From contig JBBQCI010000024.1 of the NCBI GenBank assembly GCA_038318565.1, forward strand, positions 1 through 42,879: DNA of 42,879 bases. The letters run 5' to 3'. Of this stretch, positions 25,198 through 34,233 are shown piece after piece. The stretch is from UBA11346 sp038318565 (lineage in GTDB: Bacteria > Planctomycetota > UBA11346). Both the position numbers and the translations under genes were made by a program. The notes below the pieces were generated by a model, which worked only from the letters and a program-made list of their open reading frames with translations, was not told the origin of the DNA and searched no databases. Numbering within the stretch: the first letter of the stretch is position 1; every line of letters begins with the position of its first letter.

Positions 25198-25959
25198 ATG
25201 CCACGCTACGCTCTGCTCATCGCCTACGATGGCACCGACTTTGCCGGCTGGTGGCGACAGCCGGATCTCGCCACCGTGGCGGGTGAACTAGATGCTGCCT
25301 GCGCCCGTTTCGGCGAGATCGGCGCAGCGGCGGTCGGGGCGTCGCGTACCGACGCCGGCGTTCATGCCGTTGGTCAGCTCGCCCACATCGACCTTCGTCG
25401 GTCCTGGCAACCTGGCCGGCTGGCGGCAGCGTTCAACCGTCAGCTCCCACCGGGCATCGTCGTGCGGTCAGCGGCAGTGGTGGATGACGCTTGGCATGCC
25501 GTGCACGGAGTACGGCGGAAGACCTATCGCTATGCTATCGACGGTGGTGCGGCGGCCGATCCGTTCCTGGCTCGTACTGCCTGGCGTCTGCCTGGGCTGG
25601 ACCCTCTACGTCTGGCGGCTGCGGCGGCGCTGGTTCCGGGTCGCCGCGACTGGACGGCATTCGTCCGTCGTGGCGATCATCGCGAGGCGACCCGCTGCCG
25701 GGTCATCAACTGTCGTTGGCGGCAGCGTGGAGACGTTCTGCTTTGCGACCTGACGGCTGACGGATTCATCTACCGACTGGCTCGATCGCTGGTTGGCGGC
25801 ATGGTTCAGGTGAGCCGTGGCACGGCCGACCTATCCGGATGGCGGGCGGTTCTGGCTGGCGAGGCTGGTGGGTCGGCCAAGCAGCAGGCCCCGGCCTGCG
25901 GACTGACCCTGTTGCGGGTGGTGCATCGGGCCCCGCCCCGGTGGTCGACTCCAGAGTGA
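25198..25959 (+). CDS. truA: tRNA pseudouridine(38-40) synthase
   Basis: Isomerises uridines 38-40 in the tRNA anticodon arm. The 253-residue protein has the N-terminal YALLIAYDGTDFAGWWRQP, the catalytic Asp52 in VGASRTDAGVHAVGQ, the RRKTYRYAI strand and the C-terminal ADGFIYRLARSLVGGMVQVSRG. Length and motif spacing are normal. The ATG at 25198 gives the standard N-terminus. It lies about 100 bases upstream of tsaE on the same strand. Both act on tRNA, so a tRNA-maturation grouping is plausible. Confidence 0.96.
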   Translation: MPRYALLIAYDGTDFAGWWRQPDLATVAGELDAACARFGEIGAAAVGASRTDAGVHAVGQLAHIDLRRSWQPGRLAAAFNRQLPPGIVVRSAAVVDDAWHAVHGVRRKTYRYAIDGGAAADPFLARTAWRLPGLDPLRLAAAAALVPGRRDWTAFVRRGDHREATRCRVINCRWRQRGDVLLCDLTADGFIYRLARSLVGGMVQVSRGTADLSGWRAVLAGEAGGSAKQQAPACGLTLLRVVHRAPPRWSTPE

Positions 25960-26056
25960 ACTGCAAAGCAGGCCAACGCGCTGGCGGAACACCTGGCCCG
26001 CTGGGGCGGGTGACGACTGGTTGCGGCCTGTCCCAGATCGCAATCATACCCGTTCG

Positions 26057-26479
26057 ATGATCGTGGACCTGCCTGACGAAGCCGCCTCTGCCGCCCTTGC
26101 CCGTCGCCTCGCTGGCCATTTGCGGATCGGTGATCGCATCGCCCTCGATGGGCCCATGGGTGCCGGCAAGACCACCTTGGTGCGCCACCTGGTTCACGCC
26201 CTGGGCGGGGATCCAACGTGCGTCTCCAGCCCGACGTACACGCTTCTCCATCGTTATGCGAGCAACCCTCCTGTGATCCACGTCGACGCCTGCCGACTCA
26301 GTACCCCTGGCCAGCTGGCCGCCCTCGGATTTGAGGAGTTGAGCGCCGATGCGATTGCGGCTGTCGAGTGGGCCGCCCAGGTTGCTGCCGAGCTGGCGCC
26401 TAATTGGTACATCGCCCTGGAGCATCGGGCGGACGGTCGTCGCGCCACCATCAGTGCGCCGGCAGGGATTTTGCCATGA
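26057..26479 (+). CDS. tsaE: tRNA threonylcarbamoyladenosine biosynthesis ATPase
   Basis: A small ATPase that works with TsaB and TsaD to make t6A37 in ANN-decoding tRNAs. From the ATG 26057 (MIVDLPDEAASAALARRL) it has 140 residues, the usual length. The P-loop is DGPMGAGKTTLVRHL, followed by the family stretch SSPTYTLLHRY, the VDACRL strand and the AAVEWAAQ segment with its conserved Glu-Trp. The stop overlaps the start of the glycosyltransferase gene by 4 bases (ATGA), coupling an RNA-modification gene to an envelope gene. Confidence 0.94.
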   Translation: MIVDLPDEAASAALARRLAGHLRIGDRIALDGPMGAGKTTLVRHLVHALGGDPTCVSSPTYTLLHRYASNPPVIHVDACRLSTPGQLAALGFEELSADAIAAVEWAAQVAAELAPNWYIALEHRADGRRATISAPAGILP

Positions 26480-28290
26480 GCGGCACCACCAGGATCGATC
26501 TCGATAGCGGTGGCGCCGATCCACTGGTGCGCGCCTATGCCGCCAACAATCGTCTGACCTGCGCCGCTCACATCCTGCATTGGTGGTGGATCCCGATCGG
26601 ATTTCTCGCCGCCCTGTGCGGAGGAGTAGTCGATTCCCTGCTGAGTGGTCCGCCTGAGGCGCTGGCCGGGGCAGAAAGCGACGTGGTGCGCGCCATGCAT
26701 ACCGTGCTGGGCAACCCATGGGCGGCGATCGGCGGCATGGTCATTGGCGGGGCGCTCGCGTCGCTGGCTGGTGCCTTGGTCCGCCCGAAGGGCGTGCCGG
26801 CGGCGCAGGAGCCGTGGCTGGGCACCGGCATCGCCATCCTGGCCTACCTACTGATGTTTGATGCCCTGGTCTGTCTTGGCATCGTCACCGGCCTGATCTG
26901 TCTGGTCTACGCTGCTGCGATCGCCTTCCGCCTGCTCGCGCTGAGCCTGGGCGGACGACTGCCGCCCAAGGCGGTGATCTCTGTCAACCCGGATGCCGAC
27001 GCGGATGCGGCCAGCTGGCCGATCTACACCGTGCTGGTGCCGCTGTATCGCGAGCCGGAGGTCGCTTCGTCGATTCTCGCCAGCCTGCAGGCCCTCGACT
27101 ATCCGCGTGAACGCCTTGATGTGAAGCTACTGCTGGAAGCCGACGATCCGGAAACCCTGCCGGCCTTGGAACGGGCTGGATTGCCCACGTGGATCGAGGT
27201 CATCGTCGCGCCACCGGCCCAGCCGAAGACCAAACCGCGGGCCTGTAACCATGGCTTGGCCGCGGCGCGTGGTGAATTTCTCGTTATTTTTGATGCCGAG
27301 GATCGTCCTGAGCCGGATCAGCTCAAGCAGGCGGTGATGCTGTTCCGCGCCAGTGGCTCCGAGATCGCCTGCCTCCAGGCCCAGCTCGCGTACCACAACC
27401 ATACCCAGAACCTGCTCACCCGCTGGTTCGCGATCGAATACAACGTGTGGTTCCGGCGCTATCTCTCCGGCCTTGCGCGACTGCGCGTCCCGCTGCCCCT
27501 GGGTGGCACCAGCAACCACTTCCGCACCGCGGTTCTCCACCAGCTGGGTGGCTGGGACCCGTTCAACGTCACCGAGGACTGCGATCTTGGGATCCGCCTG
27601 CATGTCGCCGGCTTCCGCACGCGCATGCTCGATTCGGTGACCTGGGAAGAGGCCAACAGCCGGGTTGGCAACTGGATCCGCCAGCGCAGCCGTTGGTTGA
27701 AGGGCTACCTGATCACTCATCTGGTGTGGTGGCGCCGTCCGTTCTGGCTGATTGCGCGCCTGGGCCCGTGGGGCGCCTTCGGTTTCACCATGAGTGTGTT
27801 CTGCGTCGCGGCGCTGTCGGCTCTGAATCTCGTACTGTGGCTGTCGAGCGCGGTGTACCTCGCTCTGCTTAGCTGTGACATGGTGCGCGGATTCCGCCTG
27901 TGGGAGCTGCTGGCCACCCGCCATCCGGTGCCGAACGATCCGCTATCGGCGGCCGAACCCTGGTCGTGGCAGATGCTGTTCACCGGCCGCCTCGAGGATC
28001 CCGTCCTGGGTACCCTGTCGGTGATCTTTTTCGTCGCCGCCATCGCCCTGACCCTCGGCAACCTCGCCTTCGTCGTCACCGCTGCGATCTACGGCCGCCG
28101 ACCCGGTCAGCGTGGCCTGTTGCTGGCCGCCATGCTGTCGCCGCTCTACTGGGTGCTGATCAGCATCGCCGCCTGGAAGGGTTTGTGGGAAGTCGTTACA
28201 AAACCGCATTTCTGGCAAAAGACCGTGCATGGGCTGAACACCCAGCCGGCGGCATCGCCGGCCTCACATCCGGGCAGCAGCGCGTCCTAG
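26476..28290 (+). CDS. Membrane-bound processive glycosyltransferase, GT2 (cellulose-synthase-like)
   Basis: About 604 residues from the ATG 26476. Two or more membrane spans precede the catalytic domain and four or so follow it, as in BcsA-type synthases. The GT2 domain runs from about residue 180 (WPIYTVLVPLYREPEV). It has an EADD at 221-224, a DAED motif (273-276), TEDCD (366-370) and the processivity motif QRSRW (403-407), all present. The product is probably a secreted beta-linked polysaccharide of unknown sugar. There is no PilZ domain and no BcsB-like neighbour, so this may be a stand-alone synthase or a glycolipid-type enzyme. It is translationally coupled to tsaE. Confidence 0.88.
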   Translation: MSGTTRIDLDSGGADPLVRAYAANNRLTCAAHILHWWWIPIGFLAALCGGVVDSLLSGPPEALAGAESDVVRAMHTVLGNPWAAIGGMVIGGALASLAGALVRPKGVPAAQEPWLGTGIAILAYLLMFDALVCLGIVTGLICLVYAAAIAFRLLALSLGGRLPPKAVISVNPDADADAASWPIYTVLVPLYREPEVASSILASLQALDYPRERLDVKLLLEADDPETLPALERAGLPTWIEVIVAPPAQPKTKPRACNHGLAAARGEFLVIFDAEDRPEPDQLKQAVMLFRASGSEIACLQAQLAYHNHTQNLLTRWFAIEYNVWFRRYLSGLARLRVPLPLGGTSNHFRTAVLHQLGGWDPFNVTEDCDLGIRLHVAGFRTRMLDSVTWEEANSRVGNWIRQRSRWLKGYLITHLVWWRRPFWLIARLGPWGAFGFTMSVFCVAALSALNLVLWLSSAVYLALLSCDMVRGFRLWELLATRHPVPNDPLSAAEPWSWQMLFTGRLEDPVLGTLSVIFFVAAIALTLGNLAFVVTAAIYGRRPGQRGLLLAAMLSPLYWVLISIAAWKGLWEVVTKPHFWQKTVHGLNTQPAASPASHPGSSAS

Positions 28291-28372
28291 TGTCCCCGGC
28301 GCGGGTCGAAACTCCCCGCCCTTGCCTCCTCTGCTTCGTCCCGACACTCCCGCCGCACCTGCAGGAGCTCCC

Positions 28373-29503
28373 ATGTCGGACCGTGCCGCCCGCTTCGTCT
28401 TCGCCGATGGGACCATCTTCCGTGGCCGTTCGGTCGGTGCTGTCGGCACAACCACCGGCGAGGCTGTCTTCAACACCGGTATGACCGGGTACCAGGAGGT
28501 CCTCAGCGACCCCAGCTACCGCGGTCAGATCGTCACCATGACCTATCCCGAGATCGGCAACTACGGGATCACGCCGCTGGACATGGAGAGCGATCGTGCC
28601 CAGGTCAGTGGCTTCGTCATGCGCAACTGCTGCGAAGTACCCTCGAACTTCCGCTCGGTCGAGAGCCTGCCCGATTTCCTCAAGCGCTCGGGCATTGTCG
28701 CGATCGACGGCGTCGATACCCGCGCCATCACCCGCAAGTTGCGCGTCACCGGCGTGGTTAACGCAGTGATCTCCTCCGAGGACCACAGCGACGCCGAGCT
28801 GATCGCCCGGGTCACGCAGGCTCCGTCGATGGCCGGCTTGGATCTCGCCAGCGTGGTTTCGTGCACGGCAGCCTACGACTGGAATGAACCGAGCGAGCCA
28901 CGCGACTTCGGCACTCCGGTCGACTGGCCCAAGCTGGAAGGCCGTCCGCTGGTCGTCGCCATCGACTGCGGCGTGAAGCGCAATACCCTACGCCTGCTGG
29001 TGTCATGCGGCTTCCGCGTTCGCGTGGTGCCGAGTTCGACCAGCGCGGCCGAGATCCTCGCGCTGCAGCCGCGCGGCATCTTCCTGTCCAACGGCCCCGG
29101 TGATCCAGCTGCCGTGCCCAGCGTAGTCGCCAGCGCGAAGGAACTGCTCAAGACCGACCTGCCGGTGTTCGGCATCTGCCTGGGCCATCAGATCCTCGGA
29201 CTCGCCTACGGCGCCACGACCTACAAGCTGAAGTTCGGCCACCGCGGTTCAAACCACCCGATCAAGCGCATATCGGACGGCAAGGTCGAGATCGCCAGCC
29301 ACAACCACGGTTTCGCGGTCGATCCAAAGACCCTGCCGGCTGGCGTGCGCATGAGTCACGTCAATCTCAACGACGACACCTGCGCCGGCATCGAACACGA
29401 GACCAAGAAACAGTTCTCGGTGCAGTATCATCCCGAAGCCGCCCCCGGCCCGGCCGATCCGCTGTACTTGTTCCGCCGCTTCGCCGAATACGTGCGCGGC
29501 TAA
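28373..29503 (+). CDS. carA: Carbamoyl-phosphate synthase, small (glutaminase) subunit
   Basis: Hydrolyses glutamine to supply ammonia to CarB for carbamoyl phosphate, used in pyrimidine and arginine synthesis. The 376-residue protein starts at ATG 28373 after an AGGAG. The N-terminal CarA domain has FADGTIFRGRSVGA, GEAVFNTGMTGYQEVLSDPSY and PEIGNYG. The C-terminal class I amidotransferase has the nucleophile Cys in FGICLGHQILGLAYG and the His-Glu pair in QYHPEAAPGP. carB is not beside it in this window; the next gene is on the other strand. Confidence 0.96.
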   Translation: MSDRAARFVFADGTIFRGRSVGAVGTTTGEAVFNTGMTGYQEVLSDPSYRGQIVTMTYPEIGNYGITPLDMESDRAQVSGFVMRNCCEVPSNFRSVESLPDFLKRSGIVAIDGVDTRAITRKLRVTGVVNAVISSEDHSDAELIARVTQAPSMAGLDLASVVSCTAAYDWNEPSEPRDFGTPVDWPKLEGRPLVVAIDCGVKRNTLRLLVSCGFRVRVVPSSTSAAEILALQPRGIFLSNGPGDPAAVPSVVASAKELLKTDLPVFGICLGHQILGLAYGATTYKLKFGHRGSNHPIKRISDGKVEIASHNHGFAVDPKTLPAGVRMSHVNLNDDTCAGIEHETKKQFSVQYHPEAAPGPADPLYLFRRFAEYVRG

Positions 29504-29507
29504 GGTT

Positions 29508-30128
29508 TCAGCGCAGCGACTTGACCACCAGGTTGGTCACCCCGGTCACCACCATCTGGGCGGCGATTGCGGCCAGCAGCAGGCCTTCAAGACGCAGGAC
29601 GATGCCGAGGAACGACGCGCTCAGGCGCTTCTGCAGGCGGCTGGCGAGCAGGAAGGTGATCAGGGTGGCCACGCCGACCAGCAGGATGGCCAGCAGCAGC
29701 GGCAGCGAACTGCTGGTTGAACCCCGCATGACCATGACCGTGGCGATGGCGCCCGGGCCGCTGAGCATCGGGATGGCCAGCGGGATGATGCCAACTTCCT
29801 GCTTTTGCACGCCCTCTTCGATCTCGGGATCAGTCGCCTTCATGCGCGTCTGACGGACCTGGACGAAGTCGAGAGCGATGATGAACAGCAGGATGCCGCC
29901 AGCGATGCGGAAGGCGTCGACTGAGACGCCGAAGAAGTCGAAGATGTGCTGGCCGACCAGGCAGGCGACCATCAGCGTCACGGTGGTGGCGATCGCGGCG
30001 ATCCAGGCGGTGCGTATGCGGCGGGCCGGTGGATCGCCTTGAGTCATGCCAAGAAACATCGGCACCGTGCCGATCGGGCTGACGATGACGAAGACCGGAA
30101 CCAGCGCCTGCAACGTCTCAATCAGCAT
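29508..30128 (-). CDS. MarC family integral membrane protein
   Basis: A 206-residue protein with about six membrane spans and the MarC signatures: VIVSPIGTVPMFLGMTQG at the N-terminus, FRIAGGILLFIIALDF, and the PLAIPMLSGPGAIATVMVM loop. The function of the family is not established. Early links to antibiotic resistance were not confirmed. Its ATG shares one base with the stop of the upstream SurA-like gene (TGATG), so it is the last gene of the long minus-strand chain that begins at trpG/pabA. Confidence 0.93.
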   Translation of the reverse strand: MLIETLQALVPVFVIVSPIGTVPMFLGMTQGDPPARRIRTAWIAAIATTVTLMVACLVGQHIFDFFGVSVDAFRIAGGILLFIIALDFVQVRQTRMKATDPEIEEGVQKQEVGIIPLAIPMLSGPGAIATVMVMRGSTSSSLPLLLAILLVGVATLITFLLASRLQKRLSASFLGIVLRLEGLLLAAIAAQMVVTGVTNLVVKSLR

Positions 30129-31258
30129 CAGGGAGTCGTCCCGAGCGAGCCGTACTGCACGGCCGCGTTCTTGCGCAGCTCGGCAACCAGTGCCTTGGTG
30201 CGCGGTTCCAGCTCCTTCTCCAAAATGTCGAGCAGCAGGCGGTCGCGAACCTCGGCCAGGGTGACGACGCGGGCTGGGCGCTTGCCCATGACCATGGCAA
30301 TGTCGACGCCATCCTGGTGGGCATGCGGCGGCAACAGTACCGGGTATGGGCCATCGGTTGCGAAGCAGCGTTCGACTAGCGGCTTGGGGATGCGGCGGGC
30401 GGTCTCATCCCCACGCTTGCCTTCGGCGTCGACCCAGCCTATGCGGCCATCCGGTCCCGAGCTGTCCCAGGCCTTAGCGAAGGCCTCCCAGGCCTTGGCG
30501 AAGGAGACCTCCTTGGTCGCGATCTGGCGGTGGATCAGGTTGGCCACGCCCTGCAGGCGGATCTGTTCCTCGGGAGTGACTTTGCCATCGGCGTCGCGTT
30601 TCCATGGGATATGCATCATCGACAGGTCAACCCCGGGGTGCTGATCCCAGCGGGCACGTTCGGCGTCCAGTTTGACCTGCAGCTTGGCATCGTCCCAATC
30701 GGCGCGCACCTGACGGCGGACCAGTTCATGGACGCCGGCCAGCATGCGTACGGCGGGCTGGGCGAGGAACTGGTCGGGGGTCTGCTTCTCCTTGACCCGC
30801 AGATAGCTGGCGAAGTCGACATGCCCTTGACCCTGGGCCTGCAACCGACGCTGGAAATCACGCTCCATCAGATGGTATTCCGTGGCCATGACCGCGTCGT
30901 CGATGACCATGCCGGCCTTGCCGACGGCCTGTTCGACCACCGCAATGTCGATCAGCTGCTCGCGCACCTTGGCGCCCTTCTCCCTCGACACCATGCTGGC
31001 GAGCTCGCGCTTGCGCAGTTGGTGACCACCGACCTCCATGACGACGGCGTCGTCGGACAGCTCGTCCCAGGCGACCTTCTCGAGATGTTCCTGAACCCAG
31101 TTCAGCAGCGCCTCGGCGCCCTCGCGACGCAGCAGCTCGCCGTCGAGCTGGGCCCGGGTGATGTTGATGGTGCCGACCCGGGCGATCACACCGGACGGCA
31201 GGGCTTCGCCAGAGCAGAGAATGGCGGTGATGATGAGGAGAAGGCAGGTTGGGCGCAT
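30128..31258 (-). CDS. SurA/PpiC-like periplasmic foldase
   Basis: A 376-residue exported protein with a signal peptide (MRPTCLLLIITAILCSGEAL). A helical N-terminal domain (residues about 20-220) looks like the SurA/trigger-factor chaperone part. Residues about 230-345 fit a parvulin-type PPIase: DLSMMHIPWKRD at the start, GRIGWVDAEG in the middle and VLLPPHAHQDGVDIAMVMGKRPARVVTL at the end. Parvulin hallmark residues are only partly kept, so isomerase activity is uncertain. Likely to assist folding of secreted or outer-membrane proteins. It lies 7 bases from rsmA upstream. Confidence 0.78.
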   Translation of the reverse strand: MRPTCLLLIITAILCSGEALPSGVIARVGTINITRAQLDGELLRREGAEALLNWVQEHLEKVAWDELSDDAVVMEVGGHQLRKRELASMVSREKGAKVREQLIDIAVVEQAVGKAGMVIDDAVMATEYHLMERDFQRRLQAQGQGHVDFASYLRVKEKQTPDQFLAQPAVRMLAGVHELVRRQVRADWDDAKLQVKLDAERARWDQHPGVDLSMMHIPWKRDADGKVTPEEQIRLQGVANLIHRQIATKEVSFAKAWEAFAKAWDSSGPDGRIGWVDAEGKRGDETARRIPKPLVERCFATDGPYPVLLPPHAHQDGVDIAMVMGKRPARVVTLAEVRDRLLLDILEKELEPRTKALVAELRKNAAVQYGSLGTTP

Positions 31259-31265
31259 GGAGGTC

Positions 31266-32138
31266 TCAGATGCGGGCGTGCAGGCTCAGCAGCTCGGGTG
31301 CCGAGAGCGATTCAAGGCGGCGGGCAGGATCGATGCTGGCGGCGGCGCAGGCCGCCTCGGCCTGTTCACGGGTGATCCCGGCATCGCGCAGGGCGCCAGG
31401 CAGAACCTTGCGACGGTAAGCGAATACCGCGCGCACCCAGGTCGAAAAGCCGGTCGGCAGCGCGCTGCGCGGCGTCCACGTGACGATCGCGCTGTCGACG
31501 TTAGGCCGTGGGTGGAAGGCGTCGCGGCCGATGCGTCGCAGCAGCCGCGGTTCTCCGGCGGCCTGGAAGACGGCGGCGCTGGCGCCCCAGGCATCGTCAC
31601 CCGGGCGGCTGCACAGGCGCTGACCGCATTCGTACTGCACGGTGGCGGCGATGGCGCGCGGCTGGCTGGCCAGGGCGGCGGCCTCAAGCAGCACCGGGAT
31701 GGCGACATCGTAGGGCAGGTTGCTGGCCAGCATCCACGCGCCACCAGAGGCGAATGCCTCGATTGCGGGGTGCAACTTCGACTTGCTGGCCAGGGCGTCG
31801 CCGTGCACCAGGGTCAGGCCGCGCGGTACCAAGCTGGTCTCCAGCCAAGCGGCCAGGCCGCGGTCGATCTCGATTGCCAGGACCTGGGCACCGGCATCCA
31901 TCAGCCTGGTGGTGAGAATGCCGGTGCCGGGACCGATCTCGACGACGCGCGCGCCCGGCGCCAGCGGCAGCGCTGCGCACAAATCGCTGAGGACGCGCTC
32001 GTCGACCATGAAGTTCTGGCCGAAGCGATGCAGCGGCGAGCAGTCCGCCGCACTGAGGTCGGCCAGCACGCGCGCTTTCAGGCTGGGGCCGCGCTTGGTC
32101 TGGCTAGGCGCCGCAGGCACCGCAGGCACCGCAGTCAC
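31266..32138 (-). CDS. rsmA: 16S rRNA dimethyladenosine transferase
   Basis: Dimethylates the two adjacent adenines (A1518/A1519) at the 3' end of 16S rRNA with SAM, late in small-subunit assembly. The 290-residue form starts with the GTG that overlaps the upstream stop (GTGA). Motifs: RFGQNFMVDERVL, the SAM-binding VEIGPGTGILTTRLM, AIEIDRGLAAWL, the catalytic ASNLPYDVAIPVL and FHPRPNVDSAIV. An Ala/Pro-rich leader of about 12 residues, encoded by repeated CCGCAGGCA-type units, precedes the conserved start. Confidence 0.94.
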   Translation of the reverse strand: MTAVPAVPAAPSQTKRGPSLKARVLADLSAADCSPLHRFGQNFMVDERVLSDLCAALPLAPGARVVEIGPGTGILTTRLMDAGAQVLAIEIDRGLAAWLETSLVPRGLTLVHGDALASKSKLHPAIEAFASGGAWMLASNLPYDVAIPVLLEAAALASQPRAIAATVQYECGQRLCSRPGDDAWGASAAVFQAAGEPRLLRRIGRDAFHPRPNVDSAIVTWTPRSALPTGFSTWVRAVFAYRRKVLPGALRDAGITREQAEAACAAASIDPARRLESLSAPELLSLHARI

Positions 32139-34231
32139 TGCGGCCCTGCGGCGTAGCCCGCGGGATCCAGCCCGACCTGCGTCCAAGCGGCGGCGTCCAG
32201 GGCGACCCCGCCGCGTTCGGTCATCGCCAACACGGTGTCCGGTGCCAGGACGAGGATGCGGGCCGTGATACGTTCACCGTCGCCAGTCTCGACCACGATG
32301 GCGACGCTCTCACCACTGGGGATCGCGGCCGGGCCGCGTGCCTCTAGGGCGGTCAGCGCGCGCAGCAGGCGGCGGGCGGCAACCGCGTCGGCGGGACGTT
32401 CGACCCCGGCGCTGCGGATGACCCAGGCGGCGGCGCGGCGTTCCAGGCGGAAGCTGCTGACTCCGCCGACCTCGACAGCGGCGATCAGCGACGGCGCAAC
32501 CGGGAACAGCCGGGAGCTGGCGACATCGGCAAGCAGAGCCTCGGCATCGGCCGCCTCGATGGTGAAGGCCAGTCCGCCGGTCACGTCGACCATCAACCAG
32601 GCCTGGCCGGTTGGCAGCAGCTGGTCGCGGCTGGCGATCGGCGACAGCTTCCAGGCGCGTTCCTGAGGCACTGTGTCTTCTAGCTCGACCTCGTCCTCGG
32701 CCCCAGTCATGTTGACCTTGATCGGGGCGACCCGCACGGCGATCTCGGCCTGGGCGGGGATCGCCTTTTCAGCGGGGCTAGCGAGATGCACGGCCCGGGC
32801 GCTCAGCCGCACCAGGCTGCGCACCAGGCGACCGACGGCGAGCGGATCTGCCGGGGTGGCGTCCTTCGGGAAGGTGCGGGCCCAGCTACCGCCGGCGGCG
32901 CGAGCGTGGGTCTCGTTGCGCTGCGCTTCCGCAAGCCAGGTGCGTTGCAACTTGACGACCCGCGCCAACTCGACCGGCAGCGGATGCAGATCGAGGAAGG
33001 CGTCGGGCCGCAAGTCGGCGAGGACCGGTGGCATGGTTGCGACCGTACCGCTCCAGCCAGAGGCCCACACCTGCGAGCCGGCCAGCACGACCTTGGTCGG
33101 GCTGCCGTATTCCTGGGCGATCTCAATCGTGGTCGAGCCAGACCAGAGCGGTTCAGCCGCCTGCACCGCACTGCTGATGACCAGACCCAGCAGGGCGCTC
33201 TGAATCCGTTCGCCGGCGTCCTTGGCCGCTGGTTCGGCACCGCCGCTCCAACGCACTTCCCACGGCTTCTGGCCATCTTCTCCGTAGGTTCCGCGCTTGC
33301 CGATGTGGAAGACTTCGGTGCCGCCCCGGCTGATCGTCACCCGGTCTGGTGGGCCGAAGCCAAGCGGATCCAGCAGCCGGTCGTCGCGCAAGCTGGTGAT
33401 CAGTTGCGGCCAGTCGATGTCGCCGGCGTCCTGGGCCGGGGTGCCGGCGCGTTCGATCCACAGGCGACCATCAGCACGCAGGATGCGGAGGTGTTCTTCG
33501 ATACCGCCGAGTCCGCTCAGGCGCACGTCGTGGATAGCCTCGGCGCTGGCTGGGGCGCCGACCACGCTGGTCAGTTGGACGCTGCGCACGGCGCCGAGGA
33601 TGCGTTCGACCCGGCCACTGGCGCGTGGACGCTGGTCGCCAGGAAACCGCCAGGCGCCGTCGATCCTGGCCATGCGGACGCCGTCGACGATCAGCCAATC
33701 GATGCTCGGTGGCGCCTGCGGCGGTTGACTCGGGGCGGCCGCTGGTGGCTGCAGTTCGATCAGCGGCTTGGCATCAAGTCGGGCAGCGGCCTGGGTGATC
33801 TGACGCAGTTCCCCGGCCTTGAGCAGGTAGACTCGGCGCGAGCGCGGATCCCACACCGCTGCGGTACCGTCAACCTCGCCCCATTGGCGCTCCTGGTCTC
33901 CGATTACCAGCTTGCGGCTGCCATCAACGCCCCAGGCCCGGGCGGCCTGGGCATCGACACCCTCGACCACGCGTTCGGGGGGCACCCGCAAGGCGGTGGC
34001 GCCGGCCGCGAAGGCGGACAGCGCCATCGCTTCGGTCGGACGGTCAAGACCGGCGACCGTGACCCGGCCGCCTTCGACGCGTTGCTCGCCGAAATCGCCG
34101 GTAACGAGAAACGGCTCAGCGATCTTGGGCGGGAAGACTGCAATCCCTGTGGCCGCGTTGCTCGGCCACAGCGTGTAGCCGGCGAGGATCGCGATCAGCG
34201 CGAGGACGATGGCATAACCCCAGCGCGGCAT
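32135..34231 (-). CDS. Large single-span membrane protein, unknown function (DUF4340-like pattern)
   Basis: A 698-residue protein with one N-terminal membrane span (YAIVLALIAILAGYTLW) and a long non-cytoplasmic part. Short units such as WRFPGDQRPRASGRVERILG, FHIGKRGTYGEDGQKPWEV and a late IRSAGVERPADAVAARRLL resemble DUF4340-type repeats, in which a predicted beta segment compares a value with a setting and ends in a small helix. The resemblance is weak. The gene sits between scpB and rsmA with a 2-base gap and a 4-base overlap, so it is expressed with cell-cycle and ribosome genes. No enzymatic motif is recognised. Confidence 0.7.
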   Translation of the reverse strand: MPRWGYAIVLALIAILAGYTLWPSNAATGIAVFPPKIAEPFLVTGDFGEQRVEGGRVTVAGLDRPTEAMALSAFAAGATALRVPPERVVEGVDAQAARAWGVDGSRKLVIGDQERQWGEVDGTAAVWDPRSRRVYLLKAGELRQITQAAARLDAKPLIELQPPAAAPSQPPQAPPSIDWLIVDGVRMARIDGAWRFPGDQRPRASGRVERILGAVRSVQLTSVVGAPASAEAIHDVRLSGLGGIEEHLRILRADGRLWIERAGTPAQDAGDIDWPQLITSLRDDRLLDPLGFGPPDRVTISRGGTEVFHIGKRGTYGEDGQKPWEVRWSGGAEPAAKDAGERIQSALLGLVISSAVQAAEPLWSGSTTIEIAQEYGSPTKVVLAGSQVWASGWSGTVATMPPVLADLRPDAFLDLHPLPVELARVVKLQRTWLAEAQRNETHARAAGGSWARTFPKDATPADPLAVGRLVRSLVRLSARAVHLASPAEKAIPAQAEIAVRVAPIKVNMTGAEDEVELEDTVPQERAWKLSPIASRDQLLPTGQAWLMVDVTGGLAFTIEAADAEALLADVASSRLFPVAPSLIAAVEVGGVSSFRLERRAAAWVIRSAGVERPADAVAARRLLRALTALEARGPAAIPSGESVAIVVETGDGERITARILVLAPDTVLAMTERGGVALDAAAWTQVGLDPAGYAAGPQ

Positions 34232-34233
34232 GG

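Noticed and set aside
30530..31375. Plus-strand frame of about 281 codons
   Set aside because: Antisense to the SurA-like and rsmA genes, which have clear signals and motifs; shadow frame.
32101..32138. Repeated CCGCAGGCA units as a possible intergenic repeat
   Set aside because: They fall in the first codons of rsmA and encode an Ala/Pro-rich leader; simple coding low complexity.
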